A stretch of DNA of 64,000 nucleotides from Hymenobacter sp. 15J16-1T3B (GCF_020711235.1 NZ_JAJFAV010000006.1:62001-126000); one strand, 5' to 3'. Shown: positions 36,080 through 44,266, counted from the stretch's first letter. The notes: generated by a model not told the origin, from the sequence alone. Translations and numbers: made by a program.

Positions 36080-36391
36080 CTAGCGAAATATCAGCAGCTT
36101 GGCATCGGCTAGGCAGCGGAGCGCGTGTGGGGCTGCCGCCGGAATGATGAGGTAGTCGCCGGCTTCGAGCAGGGTGGTGGTGCCGTCCAGCGCGAGTTCT
36201 AGGCGGCCGGCCAAGCAGGTTACCAGTACCTCCTCGGCCGAGTGGTGCGTGGGCATCAGTTCCCCGGCGCGGAAGGTTTTGTAGAGCACTTTTTGCCCAT
36301 TGCGGCTGAAGAGTACCAAGCCTTTTTGCTCGCCAACGGGCGTATGGTGGCCGGCCAGCAGGCTGCCGCTTTGGGTGGGAGAGGGGTTCAT
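36080..36391 (-). CDS. small cupin-domain protein
   Basis: A 103-residue single-domain cupin (six-stranded jelly-roll barrel). Motif 1 is in MPTHHSAEEVLVTCLAGRLE (the His pair and Glu) and motif 2 in LLEAGDYLIIPAAAPHAL (the distal His), so a metal site is likely. It could be a small dioxygenase, isomerase or binding protein; no substrate is suggested. The ATG at 36391 was preferred; an upstream ATG would add 24 residues of little sense. The gene lies downstream of the nuoJ terminator on the same strand. Confidence 0.85.
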   Translation of the reverse strand: MNPSPTQSGSLLAGHHTPVGEQKGLVLFSRNGQKVLYKTFRAGELMPTHHSAEEVLVTCLAGRLELALDGTTTLLEAGDYLIIPAAAPHALRCLADAKLLIFR

Positions 36392-36515
36392 GCGTTTCGC
36401 GTTCAACAGGTGAATGATGCAGGCGAAAGTCGCACAAGCAGCGGTCCGGTCAGCTGAATACAATCACCCGCTGCGCTGACGATTATCAGCCCGCCGCGCG
36501 AAGAAATGGTCCTAT

Positions 36516-36559
36516 AAAAAACGAGCGTGGCGCCCGACAACTGGGCGCCACGCTCGTTT
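36516..36559 (-). terminator. terminator of the nuoA-J operon
   Basis: A 17-base perfect stem (AAACGAGCGTGGCGCCC and its inverse, 7-base loop) starts 18 bases after the nuoJ stop and, read on the minus strand, runs into six T. This cuts nuoA-J off from the genes downstream. Confidence 0.88.
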
Positions 36560-36576
36560 GACAAAGGGTCGGTTGC

Positions 36577-37083
36577 TTAGAAGTGTCGCTCCCCGGCTTC
36601 GCGCTTGCCCAGCATCACCGAGCCCACCATGGCTACCAAGAACAGCACCGAGGCCAGTTCGAAGGGCAACAGGTACTGCTGGTAGAGCACCAGGCCCAGA
36701 CGGTTGACCATGCCAATCTGCGAATCGAAGGTATCCAGGTCGGCCCCGGTGGGGTTTACGTTGCGCAGCGCGGCAATGAGCACCAGCAGCAGCAGGCCAC
36801 CGGCAATGGCGCCGGCCACCTTCGCCAGCGCCGATTTGTTGGGCTCCGTGTCGGCGTTCAGGTTCAGGAACATCACCACGAAGAGGAACAGCACCATGAT
36901 GGCGCCGGCGTACACGATGATGTTGACGGCGGCCAGGAACTGCGCGTTCAGCAGCAGATAGTGCCCCGAAATGGCGAAGAACGTGAGCACCAAGAAGAGC
37001 ACCGAGTGCATCGGGTTTTTGGCAAACACCACGCCCAGGGCTGCCAGCAGCGCAACGAACGTCAGGAAATAGAAGAGGGACAT
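36577..37083 (-). CDS. nuoJ: NADH-quinone oxidoreductase subunit J
   Basis: A 168-residue membrane subunit of complex I with five helices, including the family signature NIIVYAGAIMVLFLFVVMFL. It lies next to NuoK and NuoH in the E-channel of the membrane arm. Length is normal. It is the last gene of the first nuo unit; nuoK, its usual direct neighbour, is 2.2 kb away. The 90-base spacer to nuoI contains ATGGTCAA in tandem (37091-37109) and no clear stem. Confidence 0.96.
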   Translation of the reverse strand: MSLFYFLTFVALLAALGVVFAKNPMHSVLFLVLTFFAISGHYLLLNAQFLAAVNIIVYAGAIMVLFLFVVMFLNLNADTEPNKSALAKVAGAIAGGLLLLVLIAALRNVNPTGADLDTFDSQIGMVNRLGLVLYQQYLLPFELASVLFLVAMVGSVMLGKREAGERHF

Positions 37084-37173
37084 GAGACTTTGATGGTCAA
37101 ATGGTCAAATGGCTTCGTTGGCAAATGGCGGTACTCGAACGACCAGCCGTTTGGCAGCTCGGCTATTTGGCAA

Positions 37174-37746
37174 TTACTCAATGCCAGCCATGCGGCGGGC
37201 CAGGGCTTCGGCTTGCTCGGCGGTAAGCTGAATGCCGCGCTTCGAGCGGGCGTTCGGGTCGACGGGTTCCACCAGGCGGTCCTTGCCGTAGATGAACTCG
37301 TCGCGCTCGAAACGGGGCGGGGCCATCTTGTCGGCCTGTAGATAGATGGCTGCTTTGGGGCAGGCTTCCTCGCAGAGGCCGCAGAAGATGCAGCGCAACA
37401 TGTTGATTTCGTAGCTGACGGCGTACTTCTCCTCGCGGTAGAGGTTCTGCTCACCCTTTTTCCGCTCACCGGCTACCATGGTAATGGCTTCGGCCGGGCA
37501 GGCCACGGCGCAGAGGCCGCAGGCCGTGCACCGCTCCCGGCCGGCTTCGTCGCGCTTGAGCACGTGCAGGCCGCGGAACGTCGGCGCAATAGGGCGCAGC
37601 TCCTCGGGGTAACGGATGGTGGCTTTTTTCGAGAAGAAGTGCTTGAGCGTGATGCCCATGCCCGTGAGAATGGCCGGCAGGTAAGCCCGCTCCGCCAGGG
37701 TCATCGGCTTCTTTTCGAGGTGCTTGGATCTATTAGTCAGTTTCAT
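37174..37746 (-). CDS. nuoI: NADH-quinone oxidoreductase subunit I
   Basis: A 190-residue peripheral-arm subunit with two [4Fe-4S] clusters, N6a and N6b, near the quinone site. The two motifs are ERCTACGLCAVACPAEAI and RCIFCGLCEEACPKAAI. All eight Cys are present. It lies between nuoH and nuoJ in the usual order. The N-terminal 20 residues are basic and would sit on the membrane surface. Confidence 0.97.
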   Translation of the reverse strand: MKLTNRSKHLEKKPMTLAERAYLPAILTGMGITLKHFFSKKATIRYPEELRPIAPTFRGLHVLKRDEAGRERCTACGLCAVACPAEAITMVAGERKKGEQNLYREEKYAVSYEINMLRCIFCGLCEEACPKAAIYLQADKMAPPRFERDEFIYGKDRLVEPVDPNARSKRGIQLTAEQAEALARRMAGIE

Positions 37747-37825
37747 CGGGAGGTCGAATGTAGCGCGAACTGGCAGGTCGCGTATTTCGGGCGGTTGTCG
37801 TTGAACAACAATTGCGTGCTAGAGG

Positions 37826-37844
37826 CGCGAAGGCAAACTTCGCG
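37826..37844. repeat. small hairpin between nuoH and nuoI
   Basis: CGCGAAG-gcaaa-CTTCGCG, a perfect 7-base stem in the 109-base spacer. It may be a processing or stability stem in the nuo mRNA. Confidence 0.5.
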
Positions 37845-37855
37845 GTAGGGCCGTA

Positions 37856-38998
37856 TTAGCGGCGCGCTACCGTGCGAACTTCCGTAGGCACAGCCTCTTT
37901 GGATATTTCCCGCTTGGGCTCCTTGCTGCCGAAGAACAGGATGAAGGCACCCGTCAGCAGGATGTTCAGGATGGCAATGGGGAAGAGCATGGTCCAGCCC
38001 AGGCGCATCAGCTGGTCGTAGCGGAAGCGCGGCAGTGTCCAGCGCACCCACATAAAGAAGAAGATGAAGAAGAAAATCTTCGCGAACAGCACCACCGTGC
38101 CGAGGATGGTCACCACGTTGTGGGCAAACAGCTCGCCCTGCGAGGAGGTCAGCGAATTGTAGAGCAGGTGCTCACCCGGGAAGCTGAAGCCACCGAAGTA
38201 CAGCGTGCTCATCACGGCCGAGGCCACAAACACGTTGATGTACTCAGCGAAGAGGTACAGGCCCATCTTCATCGAGCTATACTCGGTGTGGTAGCCGCCC
38301 ACCAGTTCGGTTTCGCACTCGGGCAGGTCGAAGGGCGTGCGGTTCGTTTCTGCGAAAGCGCACACGATGAAGATGATGAAGCCCAGCGGCTGGTACACGA
38401 TGTTCCAGAGGCCGTCGTACTGCTGCAGGGCAATTTCGCGCAGGCTCAGGGTGCCCGTTACCATCAGCAGGGCAATCAGGGCCATGCCCATGGCTAGTTC
38501 GTAGCTCACGGCTTGGGCGGCGGCGCGGATGGCACCGAGCAGGGAGAACTTGTTGTTCGAGGCCCAGCCGCCAATCATCAGCCCGTACACGCCCAGCGAC
38601 ACCACGCCGAACACGTAGAGCATGCCGATGTTGACTTCAATGGCCTGCAGGCGCACCACTTCGCCGTTGTTCAGCAGCAGGGTGTTGCCGAAGGGAATAA
38701 CGGCCGAGGCCATCAGGGCCGTGGTCATGGCCAGGCAGGGCCCGAACACGAACAGGCCGCGGTTGGCGCCGGCGGGGAAGAATTCTTCCTTGGTGAAGAG
38801 CTTTACGGCGTCGGCCAGGGGCTGCAGCAGGCCGTAGGGGCCGGCGCGGTCGGGGCCGACGCGGTCCTGCAGAAAGGCCGCCACCACGCGCTCGGCGTAG
38901 GTGGAGTAGGTGGCAATCAGCAGCGTAATGCCGAAGACGGCCAGGATGACGAGGCTCTGCCAGGAGATGACGACAGACGTCAGGGCGGAAATATCCAT
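37856..38998 (-). CDS. nuoH: NADH-quinone oxidoreductase subunit H
   Basis: A 380-residue membrane subunit that builds the quinone chamber with NuoB and NuoD. Signature segments are QDRVGPDRAGPYGLLQPLAD and CAFAETNRTPFDLPECETEL, with the conserved Glu and Arg. About eight helices are predicted. The C-terminal tail (SKEPKREISKEAVPTEVRTV) is longer than in Escherichia coli. It follows nuoG after a spacer that holds a 17-base inverted repeat. Confidence 0.97.
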   Translation of the reverse strand: MDISALTSVVISWQSLVILAVFGITLLIATYSTYAERVVAAFLQDRVGPDRAGPYGLLQPLADAVKLFTKEEFFPAGANRGLFVFGPCLAMTTALMASAVIPFGNTLLLNNGEVVRLQAIEVNIGMLYVFGVVSLGVYGLMIGGWASNNKFSLLGAIRAAAQAVSYELAMGMALIALLMVTGTLSLREIALQQYDGLWNIVYQPLGFIIFIVCAFAETNRTPFDLPECETELVGGYHTEYSSMKMGLYLFAEYINVFVASAVMSTLYFGGFSFPGEHLLYNSLTSSQGELFAHNVVTILGTVVLFAKIFFFIFFFMWVRWTLPRFRYDQLMRLGWTMLFPIAILNILLTGAFILFFGSKEPKREISKEAVPTEVRTVARR

Positions 38999-39002
38999 TG
39001 GG

Positions 39003-39082
39003 AGTTGTCAGTTGCGAGTTGTCCGTTGTCAGTCAGCTGCGGAGGTAGTTAGGGGTTTCCCAACCACTCGCAACTGACAACT
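39003..39082. repeat. 17-bp inverted repeat between nuoG and nuoH
   Basis: AGTTGTCAGTTGCGAGT (39003-39019) is perfectly inverted at 39066-39082. The arms and flanks are built from repeated words (AGTTGTC, GACAACT). The stem would fill the whole spacer, from six bases after the nuoG stop to four bases before the nuoH ATG. Confidence 0.75.
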
Positions 39083-39087
39083 GACAA

Positions 39088-40095
39088 CTATCTACCTAAC
39101 TTCAGCGGCGGGTTGTTTTCCAGGTCGCGGACCGAGCTTTCGGGCAGGTCGGCAATGACTTGCGGGTTTACCACCGGCAGTTCGTAGTGGTTAGCCGAGA
39201 TAACCGAAGTACGCTGAATGTGCGAGGGGCCCTCGATGGTCCAGTCCGAGGTTTCCTTCTTCTCGAAGCGGCAGGTATTGCAAATCCACTCCTTCACCTC
39301 GCCGTACTCGTCCTTGCGGGCGGTTACGCGCAGCACGTCCTTGCCCTTGTACCAGAGCACCACGTTGCCCGAGCACTTCGGGTTTTCGCAGTTGCGGTGG
39401 GCGTTTACCGGCTTGGTAAACCACACGCGCTGCTTGAAGCGGAAGGTCTTGTCGGTCAGGGCACCCACCGGGCACACGTCGATGACGTTGCCGGAGAAAT
39501 CCTGGTCGATGATGTTGTCGATGTAGGTGCCAATTTCGGCGGCGTCGCCGCGGCCCAGCACGCCGTGCACGCGGCGCTCGGTCAGCTGGTCGGCCGTGTA
39601 CACGCAGCGGTAGCACAGGATGCAGCGCGTCATGTGCAGCTGGATGTAGGGGCCGATGTCGATTTTCTCGAAGGTGCGGCGCTCCTCTTCGTAGCGGGTA
39701 GTGGCCACGCCGTGCTCGAAGGCAAAGTTCTGCAAATCACACTCGCCGGCCTGGTCGCACACCGGGCAATCGAGCGGGTGGTTGATAAGCAGCATCTCCA
39801 CGATGCCCTTGCGCACGTCGAGCACCGATTGGTTGGTCGTATTCTCGACCACCATGCCGTCCTGCACCGTGGTGATGCACGAGGGCACCAGCTTGGGCAT
39901 GGGGCGCGGGTCCTTGGCCGAGCCGGCCGCCACCTTCACCAGGCAGGCGCGGCATTTGCCGCCCGTGCCCTTGATGGGGGTGTAGTAGCACATGGCCGGC
40001 GGCACGATGTTGCCCCCAATTTTGCGGGCTGCATTCAGGATAGTGGTACCGTCTGGTACTTCTACCTCAATGCCGTCGAAGGTTATTTTAGCCAT
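39088..40095 (-). CDS. nuoG: short NuoG: 2Fe-2S/4Fe-4S subunit of complex I
   Basis: A 335-residue peripheral-arm subunit carrying the iron-sulfur relay. The N-terminal 2Fe-2S domain has CYYTPIKGTGGKCRACLVKV, the His-Cys [4Fe-4S] site is HPLDCPVCDQAGECDLQ, and the N4 site includes CILCYRCV and DVCPVGAL. A further four-Cys set (CENPKC, CNTC) follows. The large molybdopterin-oxidoreductase-like domain of Escherichia coli NuoG (about 900 residues) is missing. Such short NuoG proteins occur in other Bacteroidota, so this is probably the native form and not a truncation; the frame ends cleanly. Confidence 0.93.
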   Translation of the reverse strand: MAKITFDGIEVEVPDGTTILNAARKIGGNIVPPAMCYYTPIKGTGGKCRACLVKVAAGSAKDPRPMPKLVPSCITTVQDGMVVENTTNQSVLDVRKGIVEMLLINHPLDCPVCDQAGECDLQNFAFEHGVATTRYEEERRTFEKIDIGPYIQLHMTRCILCYRCVYTADQLTERRVHGVLGRGDAAEIGTYIDNIIDQDFSGNVIDVCPVGALTDKTFRFKQRVWFTKPVNAHRNCENPKCSGNVVLWYKGKDVLRVTARKDEYGEVKEWICNTCRFEKKETSDWTIEGPSHIQRTSVISANHYELPVVNPQVIADLPESSVRDLENNPPLKLGR

Positions 40096-40150
40096 TTCTG
40101 TGAGAGTCGTTTTTCAGTGCGTCTGCCGTTGGTATTTCGTCTCGTCAGGC

Positions 40151-40263
40151 CGTCATTCCGAGCGAAGTCGAGGAATCTCGCGTGTTTAGTTCGATAGTAA
40201 ATTCTTCGTTCAACGAGAAGATTACTACCCGAGCGAGATGTCTCGGCTGCGCTCGACATGACG
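40151..40263. repeat. 113-bp fold-back repeat between nuoF and nuoG
   Basis: Outer arms of 30 bases (left begins CGTCATTCCGAGCGAAGTCG) pair with 40234-40263 at 24 of 30 positions, and inner arms TTCTTCGTT/AACGAGAA continue the fold almost to the centre. It is the best-preserved copy of the family inside an operon and would form a long stem in the nuo mRNA. Confidence 0.85.
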
Positions 40264-40304
40264 TTCTTGTAGGTCGAGTCGCGGTAGACGTTCAAAGTTA
40301 AGCC

Positions 40305-41648
40305 TTAGGCGACTACCGCCGCTTTCGACGAGTAGTAGGCGCCGGGGCGGGTGGCTTCGGCGGGGTTGGTCACGTGCCACTCAAACTCGTGGCGGAAGTG
40401 GCGCACGGCGGCAGCCACCGGCCAGGCAGCAGCTTCGCCGAGCGGGCAGATGGTGTTGCCCTCGATTTGCTTGGCTACGCTCACCAGCAGGTCGATGTCG
40501 TGCATGTGGCCGTGGCCGTGCTCTAGGCGGTGCAGCACCTTCTCCATCCAGCCGGTACCCTCGCGGCAGGGCGAGCATTGCCCGCACGACTCGTGGTGGT
40601 AGAAGCGGGAGAAGCTCCAGGTGTTGCGCACGATACAGGTCGTCTCGTCCATGGCAATGAAGCCGCCCGAGCCCAGCATGGTGCCGGTCACGAAGCCACC
40701 GTCGGAGAGGGACTCGTAGGTCATCAGGCGGTTTTCACCGGCGGCCGTCTTCAGAATCAGCTCCTTGGGCAGAATCGGCACCGACGAGCCGCCGGCTACC
40801 ACAGCCTTCAGGTCGCGGCCCTTCCAGATACCGCCGCAGTACTCGTCGGAGTAGATAAACTCCTCCACGGGCACGCCCAACTCGATTTCGTAGATGCCGG
40901 GCTTGTTGAGGTGGCCACAGGCCGAAATCAGCTTGGTGCCAGTGCTCTTGCCCACGCCCAGCTTGGCGTATTCCTCGCCGCCGTCGTTCACAATCGGAAC
41001 TACCGCGGCAATGGATTCCACGTTGTTCACCACCGTGGGGCGGGCGTAAAGGCCCTGCACGGCCGGGAACGGGGGCTTATTGCGTGGGTTGCCGCGCTTG
41101 CCTTCCAGCGACTCCAGCAGGGCGGTTTCTTCGCCGCAGATGTAGGCGCCGCCGCCGGGGTGCACGTGCAGGTCCAGGTCGTAGCCCGAGCCCAGGATGT
41201 TCTTGCCTAGGAAGCCGTTGGCGTAGGCCTCGGCAATGGCTTTTTCCAGGATGCGCAGCACGTACAACAGCTCGCCGCGGATGTAGATGTACGAGGTGTT
41301 GGCGCCCAGCGCGTACGAGCTCGTAATCATGCCCTCGATGAGCAGGTGGGGCAGCTTGGTCATCAGGTGCCGGTCCTTGAAGGTACCGGGCTCCGATTCG
41401 TCGGCGTTGCACACCAAGTGGCGCGGCACGCCCTCCGGCTTGGCCAAGAAGCTCCACTTCATGCCTGTGGGGAAGCCGGCGCCGCCGCGGCCGCGCAGGC
41501 CCGACTTCTTCACCTCTTCCACCACCTCGTCGGGGGTCATCGTCTTCAGGGCCTTCTCCACCGAGCGGTAGCCGCCGTGTTTGCGGTATACCTCGAAGGA
41601 GTCGATGCCGGGGACGTTAATATGTTCGGTCAGTAGCTTGCGGCCCAT
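40305..41648 (-). CDS. nuoF: NADH-quinone oxidoreductase subunit F
   Basis: A 447-residue NADH-oxidising subunit with FMN and [4Fe-4S] cluster N3. The NADH/FMN motifs GLRGRGGAGFPTGMKW and VCNADESEPGTFKDR are clear; the cluster motif is ESCGQCSPCREG plus the later Cys in GNTICPLGEAAAW. The ATG at 41648 was chosen; upstream in-frame sequence overlaps nuoE and is not protein-like. It follows nuoE by 17 bases. Electrons enter here and go to NuoE and NuoG clusters. Confidence 0.97.
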   Translation of the reverse strand: MGRKLLTEHINVPGIDSFEVYRKHGGYRSVEKALKTMTPDEVVEEVKKSGLRGRGGAGFPTGMKWSFLAKPEGVPRHLVCNADESEPGTFKDRHLMTKLPHLLIEGMITSSYALGANTSYIYIRGELLYVLRILEKAIAEAYANGFLGKNILGSGYDLDLHVHPGGGAYICGEETALLESLEGKRGNPRNKPPFPAVQGLYARPTVVNNVESIAAVVPIVNDGGEEYAKLGVGKSTGTKLISACGHLNKPGIYEIELGVPVEEFIYSDEYCGGIWKGRDLKAVVAGGSSVPILPKELILKTAAGENRLMTYESLSDGGFVTGTMLGSGGFIAMDETTCIVRNTWSFSRFYHHESCGQCSPCREGTGWMEKVLHRLEHGHGHMHDIDLLVSVAKQIEGNTICPLGEAAAWPVAAAVRHFRHEFEWHVTNPAEATRPGAYYSSKAAVVA

Positions 41649-41665
41649 GACGGTAGGTTCTAAGG

Positions 41666-42232
41666 TTATTGTTGCGAGTGCTGCAGGCCGGTCTCTTCCC
41701 ACGGCAGCAGCGGGCGGTGCACCAGGTTGCGCAGTTCGTTGAGCATGGCATCCACCGCTTCCGGCGTGTCCAGCTGCTCGTAGTACTTCTCGCGCACCTG
41801 CACGATGGGGGCCGTGCCGCAGGCGGCCAGGCACTCCACTTCTTTCAGCGTAAACAGGCCGTCCGGTGAGGTTTCACCGACTTTGGCGCCGGTGATGCGC
41901 TCCAACTGAGCCGTCAGCTCGTCTGAGCCGCGCAGCATGCAGGGACCCGTGCGGCAGATTTCCAGCACGTGCTTGCCCACCGGCTTGAGGTTGAACATCG
42001 TGTAGAACGAGGACACCTCGTACACCTCGATGGGCAGGATGCCGATGGTTTCGGCCACTAAATCCTGCACCTCGGGGCTTACCCAGCCGCCAAACTCCGC
42101 CTGCGCAATGTGCAGGATGGGGAGCAGGGCCGACTTGCGGCGCTCGGCGGGGTAGTGCTCAAACAGACGGGCAATTTCGGCCTTCGCGGCTGCGGAGAAT
42201 TGCGGCTTTACGGTCGCGGTTGTCGATTCCAT
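41666..42232 (-). CDS. nuoE: NADH-quinone oxidoreductase subunit E
   Basis: A 188-residue thioredoxin-like [2Fe-2S] subunit (cluster N1a). The Cys pairs are in CRTGPCMLRG and VECLAACGTAP, spaced as in the family. The N-terminal helical part has EVQDLVAETIGILPIEVYEV. The ATG at 42232 leaves a 10-base gap to the nuoD stop; an upstream ATG would overlap nuoD. It works with NuoF at the electron entry. Confidence 0.96.
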   Translation of the reverse strand: MESTTATVKPQFSAAAKAEIARLFEHYPAERRKSALLPILHIAQAEFGGWVSPEVQDLVAETIGILPIEVYEVSSFYTMFNLKPVGKHVLEICRTGPCMLRGSDELTAQLERITGAKVGETSPDGLFTLKEVECLAACGTAPIVQVREKYYEQLDTPEAVDAMLNELRNLVHRPLLPWEETGLQHSQQ

Positions 42233-42242
42233 GCGCGGCAGG

Positions 42243-43505
42243 TTAAGCGTCCAGTTCGCCAGCAATGACGTTCATGGAGCTCAGGGTAATGATGGCGTCG
42301 GAGAGGGTCGAGCCTACCACCATTTCGGGGTAAGCCTGGTAGTAGATGTAGCAGGGCCGGCGGAAGTGCAGGCGGTAGGGCGTGCGCCCGCCGTCCGAAA
42401 TCAGGTAAAAGCCCAACTCGCCGTTGCCGCCTTCCACGGAGTGGTACACTTCACCAGCCGGGGCGTCGATTTCGCCCATGATGATCTTGAAGTGGTAGAT
42501 CAGGGCCTCCATGTTGCGGTACACCTCCTGCTTGGGGGGGAGGTAGTAGTGCGGGGCGTCGGCGTGGTAGGGGCCTTCCGGCAGGTTTTCCAGGGCCTGG
42601 TTGATGATGCGCAGGCTCTGCCAGATTTCCTCGTTGCGCACCAGGTACCGGTCGTAGGTGTCGCCGTTGGTGCCCACCGGAATTTCGAAGTCGAAGTCCT
42701 GGTACGAAGAGTAGGGGTTCATCACCCGCACGTCGTAGTCGACGCCGGCGGCGCGCAGGTTCGGGCCGGTGAAGCCGTAGTTCAAGGCGCGCTCGGCGGT
42801 AATCGGACCCACGTTGATGGTGCGGTCCATGAAGATGCGGTTGCGGTCGAACAGGTTCTGGAACTCGCGCATCACCGCCGGGAAACGCTTCAGCCAGGTG
42901 CGCAGCTTCTCCAGCGCCACCGGCGAGAGGTCCCGCTCCATGCCGCCCACGCGGCCCATGTTGGTGGTCAGGCGGGAGCCGCAGACCTCCTCGTAGATTT
43001 CGTAGATGTTTTCGCGCTCCTCAAACAAGTAGAGGAAGCCCGAAAACGCACCGGTGTCCACGCCCAGGATGCCGTTGCAGACCAGGTGGTCGGCAATGCG
43101 GGCCAGCTCCATCATGATGACGCGGATGTACTGGGCGCGCTTGGGCACCTCGATGCCCAGCAGCTTTTCCACCGTCATGTGCCAGCCCATGTTGTTGATG
43201 GGGCTGGAGCAGTAGTTCATCCGGTCCGTCAGCGGCGTAATCTGGTAGAAGGGACGCCGCTCGGCAATCTTCTCGAAAGCCCGGTGGATGTAGCCGATGG
43301 TGGGCACGCCGGAAATGATTTTCTCGCCATCCATTTGCAGGATGTTCTGGAAAATGCCGTGCGTAGCCGGGTGGGTCGGCCCGAGGTTCAGCGTGGTGAG
43401 GTCGGTACCGAAGTCCTCGGTTTTAGTGACCATCACGCCGCGCTGCTGTTGGGCAGCCTCGTGGTGTATATGTCCCGTCGCGGTCAGTGCGTCGTTCGTT
43501 GCCAT
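42243..43505 (-). CDS. nuoD: NADH-quinone oxidoreductase subunit D
   Basis: A 420-residue 49-kDa-type subunit that shapes the quinone-binding site with NuoB. Signature stretches are LGPTHPATHGIFQNILQMDG, YIHRAFEKIAERR and the Asp/His-bearing region around ELARIADHLVCNGILG. NuoC and NuoD are separate proteins here. The ATG at 43505 was chosen because upstream in-frame codons are the translation of the fold-back repeat. It is followed by nuoE. Confidence 0.97.
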   Translation of the reverse strand: MATNDALTATGHIHHEAAQQQRGVMVTKTEDFGTDLTTLNLGPTHPATHGIFQNILQMDGEKIISGVPTIGYIHRAFEKIAERRPFYQITPLTDRMNYCSSPINNMGWHMTVEKLLGIEVPKRAQYIRVIMMELARIADHLVCNGILGVDTGAFSGFLYLFEERENIYEIYEEVCGSRLTTNMGRVGGMERDLSPVALEKLRTWLKRFPAVMREFQNLFDRNRIFMDRTINVGPITAERALNYGFTGPNLRAAGVDYDVRVMNPYSSYQDFDFEIPVGTNGDTYDRYLVRNEEIWQSLRIINQALENLPEGPYHADAPHYYLPPKQEVYRNMEALIYHFKIIMGEIDAPAGEVYHSVEGGNGELGFYLISDGGRTPYRLHFRRPCYIYYQAYPEMVVGSTLSDAIITLSSMNVIAGELDA

Positions 43506-43510
43506 TGTTG

Positions 43511-43624
43511 ATTTTGTCATCCTGAGCAGAGCGAAGGACCTTGTCACGTCCGCGCCAGCTGCTGATTTACTTTTTCTGACAAAGGCAGCGGGGATAAGTT
43601 GCTTCCTTCGTCAGCATGACAAAT
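43511..43624. repeat. fold-back repeat between nuoC and nuoD
   Basis: The left end (ATTTTGTCATCCTGAGCAGA...) pairs with the right end (TCCTTCGTCAGCATGACAAA) imperfectly. It belongs to the same family as the repeat at 5900. Its right arm reaches the nuoC stop and its left arm ends six bases before the nuoD start. Confidence 0.75.
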
Positions 43625-43630
43625 GGATGA

Positions 43631-44200
43631 TTACCGGCCGAAGAACAGGTCGGTTTTGTCTTCGCGGGTGCCGTCTTCCAACGGGTACTCCTTGCGCATG
43701 GGGTGGTAATCCATGTCTTCCACATTCAGGATGCGGATGAGGTTGGGGTGCCCGGTGAAGATGATGCCGTAGAAGTCGAAGGCTTCGCGCTCCATCCAGT
43801 TGGCGGTGGCGTACACGTCCGTGAGGGTGGGCACGACCGGGTCCTGAATGGGGAAGAAGATTTTCAGGCGCAGCCGGATGTTGTTGACCAGGCTGTGCAG
43901 CTGGTACACCACGCTCAGCTCCTTGCCTTCGTTGTCGGGCCAGTGCACGCCGCACATGGTGGTGAGGAAGTTGAGCTGCAGCTGCTCCTCGCCGTGGAGC
44001 ACGTCGATGATTTCGTGAATCTTCTCGCGGCTAACGGTGGCGGTGAGCAGGCCGTACTGCTCCTCCACGTCCGAGAACGTGTCGGCGCCAAACAGCTCCT
44101 GCAAGCGGGCCAGTATCTGCTCGTTGCCGATGGCTGCGTGGGCTTTCACATAGTCAGCCGCCTTTTGCTGAGCCGCCGGCGAGGTATTGAGTTCAGACAT
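43631..44200 (-). CDS. nuoC: NADH-quinone oxidoreductase subunit C
   Basis: A 189-residue 30-kDa-type subunit of the peripheral arm. The family signature is visible as WMEREAFDFYGIIFTGHPNL and ILNVEDMDYHPMRKEYPLE. The N-terminal 45 residues are an Ala/Gln-rich helix. It lies between nuoB and nuoD in the canonical order, with a hairpin on one side and a fold-back repeat on the other. Confidence 0.96.
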   Translation of the reverse strand: MSELNTSPAAQQKAADYVKAHAAIGNEQILARLQELFGADTFSDVEEQYGLLTATVSREKIHEIIDVLHGEEQLQLNFLTTMCGVHWPDNEGKELSVVYQLHSLVNNIRLRLKIFFPIQDPVVPTLTDVYATANWMEREAFDFYGIIFTGHPNLIRILNVEDMDYHPMRKEYPLEDGTREDKTDLFFGR

Positions 44201-44225
44201 ACAGTCTACTGAAGCAAAGCAAGGA

Positions 44226-44260
44226 AGCGGAGCCGCTGGCCACTAGCCGACGGCTCCGCT
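44226..44260. repeat. hairpin between nuoB and nuoC
   Basis: AGCGGAGCCG (44226-44235) is perfectly inverted at 44251-44260, with GGC/GCC pairing in the loop. No T run follows on the minus strand, so it is more likely a processing or stability element than a terminator. Confidence 0.55.
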
Positions 44261-44266
44261 CGGGAG

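Noticed and set aside
40305-41834. Longer nuoF start
   Set aside because: The upstream 62 codons overlap nuoE and are not protein-like; NuoF homologues begin near the ATG at 41648.
43506-43547. Upstream extension of nuoD
   Set aside because: The extra codons are the translation of the fold-back repeat between nuoC and nuoD, and the same peptide would appear wherever that repeat is read in this frame.
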